Of a DNA stretch of 64,000 nucleotides, positions 63,668 to 64,000 are shown one piece after another. The stretch's first letter is position 1, and each line of letters starts with the position of its first letter. Source of the DNA: Campylobacter concisus (lineage in GTDB: Bacteria; Campylobacterota; Campylobacteria; Campylobacterales; Campylobacteraceae); assembly GCF_003048835.2 (NCBI RefSeq), contig NZ_CP060705.1:806001-870000 (forward strand). Direction: 5' to 3'. The notes beneath the pieces are model-generated. The model saw nothing but the letters and a program-made list of their open reading frames with translations. It did no database searches and was not told the DNA's origin. A program made the translations under genes and the position numbers.

Positions 63668-64000
63668 TTACATCCACTCAAGCACTTGCGTGATATCTTT
63701 GGCGTAAAAGCACTTTAGGCCTTGTGTGTCAAGCGGTTTATTTGGGATGATCGCGTTTTTAAATTTCTGCGTTTTTGCCTCTTTTAGTCGCTGATCGAGG
63801 TTGAAAATTTCTCTTATCTCGCCATTTAGGCTTAGCTCGCCGATGAAGACGCTGTCCTTGCTGATAGGGCGGTTTTTGAAGCTGCTGATTATCGCTGCGA
63901 TGACGGCTAGATCGGCAGCGGTCTCGCTTATCTTAACGCCACCTGAAACGTTTATAAAGACGTCGTAGTGCCCAAGTGGAATTTCAAGCTTTCGCTCAAG
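63668..64000 (-). CDS. radA: DNA repair protein RadA, C-terminal part (truncated by window)
   Basis: Branch-migration helicase of recombination, related to RecA and Lon. Only the last 110 residues are visible; the start lies beyond the window. The Lon-like C-terminal domain is recognisable: GHYDVFINVSGGVKISETAA in part, DLAVIAAIISS, and IGELSLNGEIR, ending TQVLEWM before the stop. No internal stop from 64000 to 63668. Confidence 0.9.
   Translation of the reverse strand, partial: LERKLEIPLGHYDVFINVSGGVKISETAADLAVIAAIISSFKNRPISKDSVFIGELSLNGEIREIFNLDQRLKEAKTQKFKNAIIPNKPLDTQGLKCFYAKDITQVLEWM

Overview
The window reads as Campylobacter chromosome, most likely of the C. concisus/C. curvus group. 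It is AT-rich and crowded with AAATTT. Genes are tightly packed, often with ATGA or TAATG overlaps and with many GTG/TTG starts. The block cheZ-U32-purE-(DUF3972)-glyQ-Nif3-zinc ribbon-waaA-rluA-ffh-rpsP-khpA-rimM-trmD-rplS (6.7-17.9 kb) follows the order I recall for C. jejuni cj0700-cj0714. Species assignment is inference; no rRNA lies in the window.

Layout. 1-6.6 kb: the C-terminal half of CcoI and CcoS (cbb3 oxidase assembly), a LysE/ArgO exporter, dnaX, a 0.77-kb gene-free tract of degenerate ~160-bp repeats, glnA and a PHP-type histidinol phosphatase. 6.7-17.9 kb: the conserved chemotaxis, translation and LPS block. 18-20 kb: a ComEA-like protein with a long charged tail, a signal peptidase I, and a Lys-Glu-Val-Asp tRNA operon behind a perfect-consensus sigma70 promoter. 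20.4-27.5 kb: ribBA running directly into a type I restriction-modification locus. There, hsdS carries a TAEL-repeat spacer and is preceded by a duplicated 5' end plus a palindromic insertion. 27.5-36.8 kb: an alkyltransferase, acnB, an ankyrin protein, an SDR enzyme, NhaC, trmA and ilvA. 36.8-49.1 kb: a subtilisin autotransporter, a periplasmic MBL hydrolase, a DyP peroxidase, a monohaem cytochrome c plus Tat-exported molybdopterin N/S-oxide reductase pair, and a NIT-type chemoreceptor. 49.4-56.5 kb: a minus-strand gene cluster described below. 56.7-64 kb: an acidic 69-aa protein, SYLF, TRIC, MidA-like, YbaK, fliL, acpS, three probable flagella-dependent secreted proteins, and the end of radA.

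The best candidate for an undescribed system is the minus-strand run 56.5->49.4 kb. It starts with a divergent Fur-family regulator. Behind it come nine tightly linked genes: an HMA2-like domain protein, a ferritin-like four-helix protein with a C-terminal glycine-rich membrane helix, three small glycine-zipper membrane proteins, a P-type ATPase with a non-canonical SCALKLATP ion-site motif, an AGCS sodium/amino-acid symporter, an 85-aa two-helix membrane protein and a ModD-like phosphoribosyltransferase. Two palindromic Fur-like sites flank the regulator. I infer a metal- or cofactor-handling membrane assembly; its substrate cannot be read from sequence.

Other strong signals are the hsd locus (two independent signs of specificity remodelling), the trio of secreted proteins with recognisable sigma28 and sigma54 promoters, and a related pair of palindromic intergenic elements at 23.1 and 49.2 kb.
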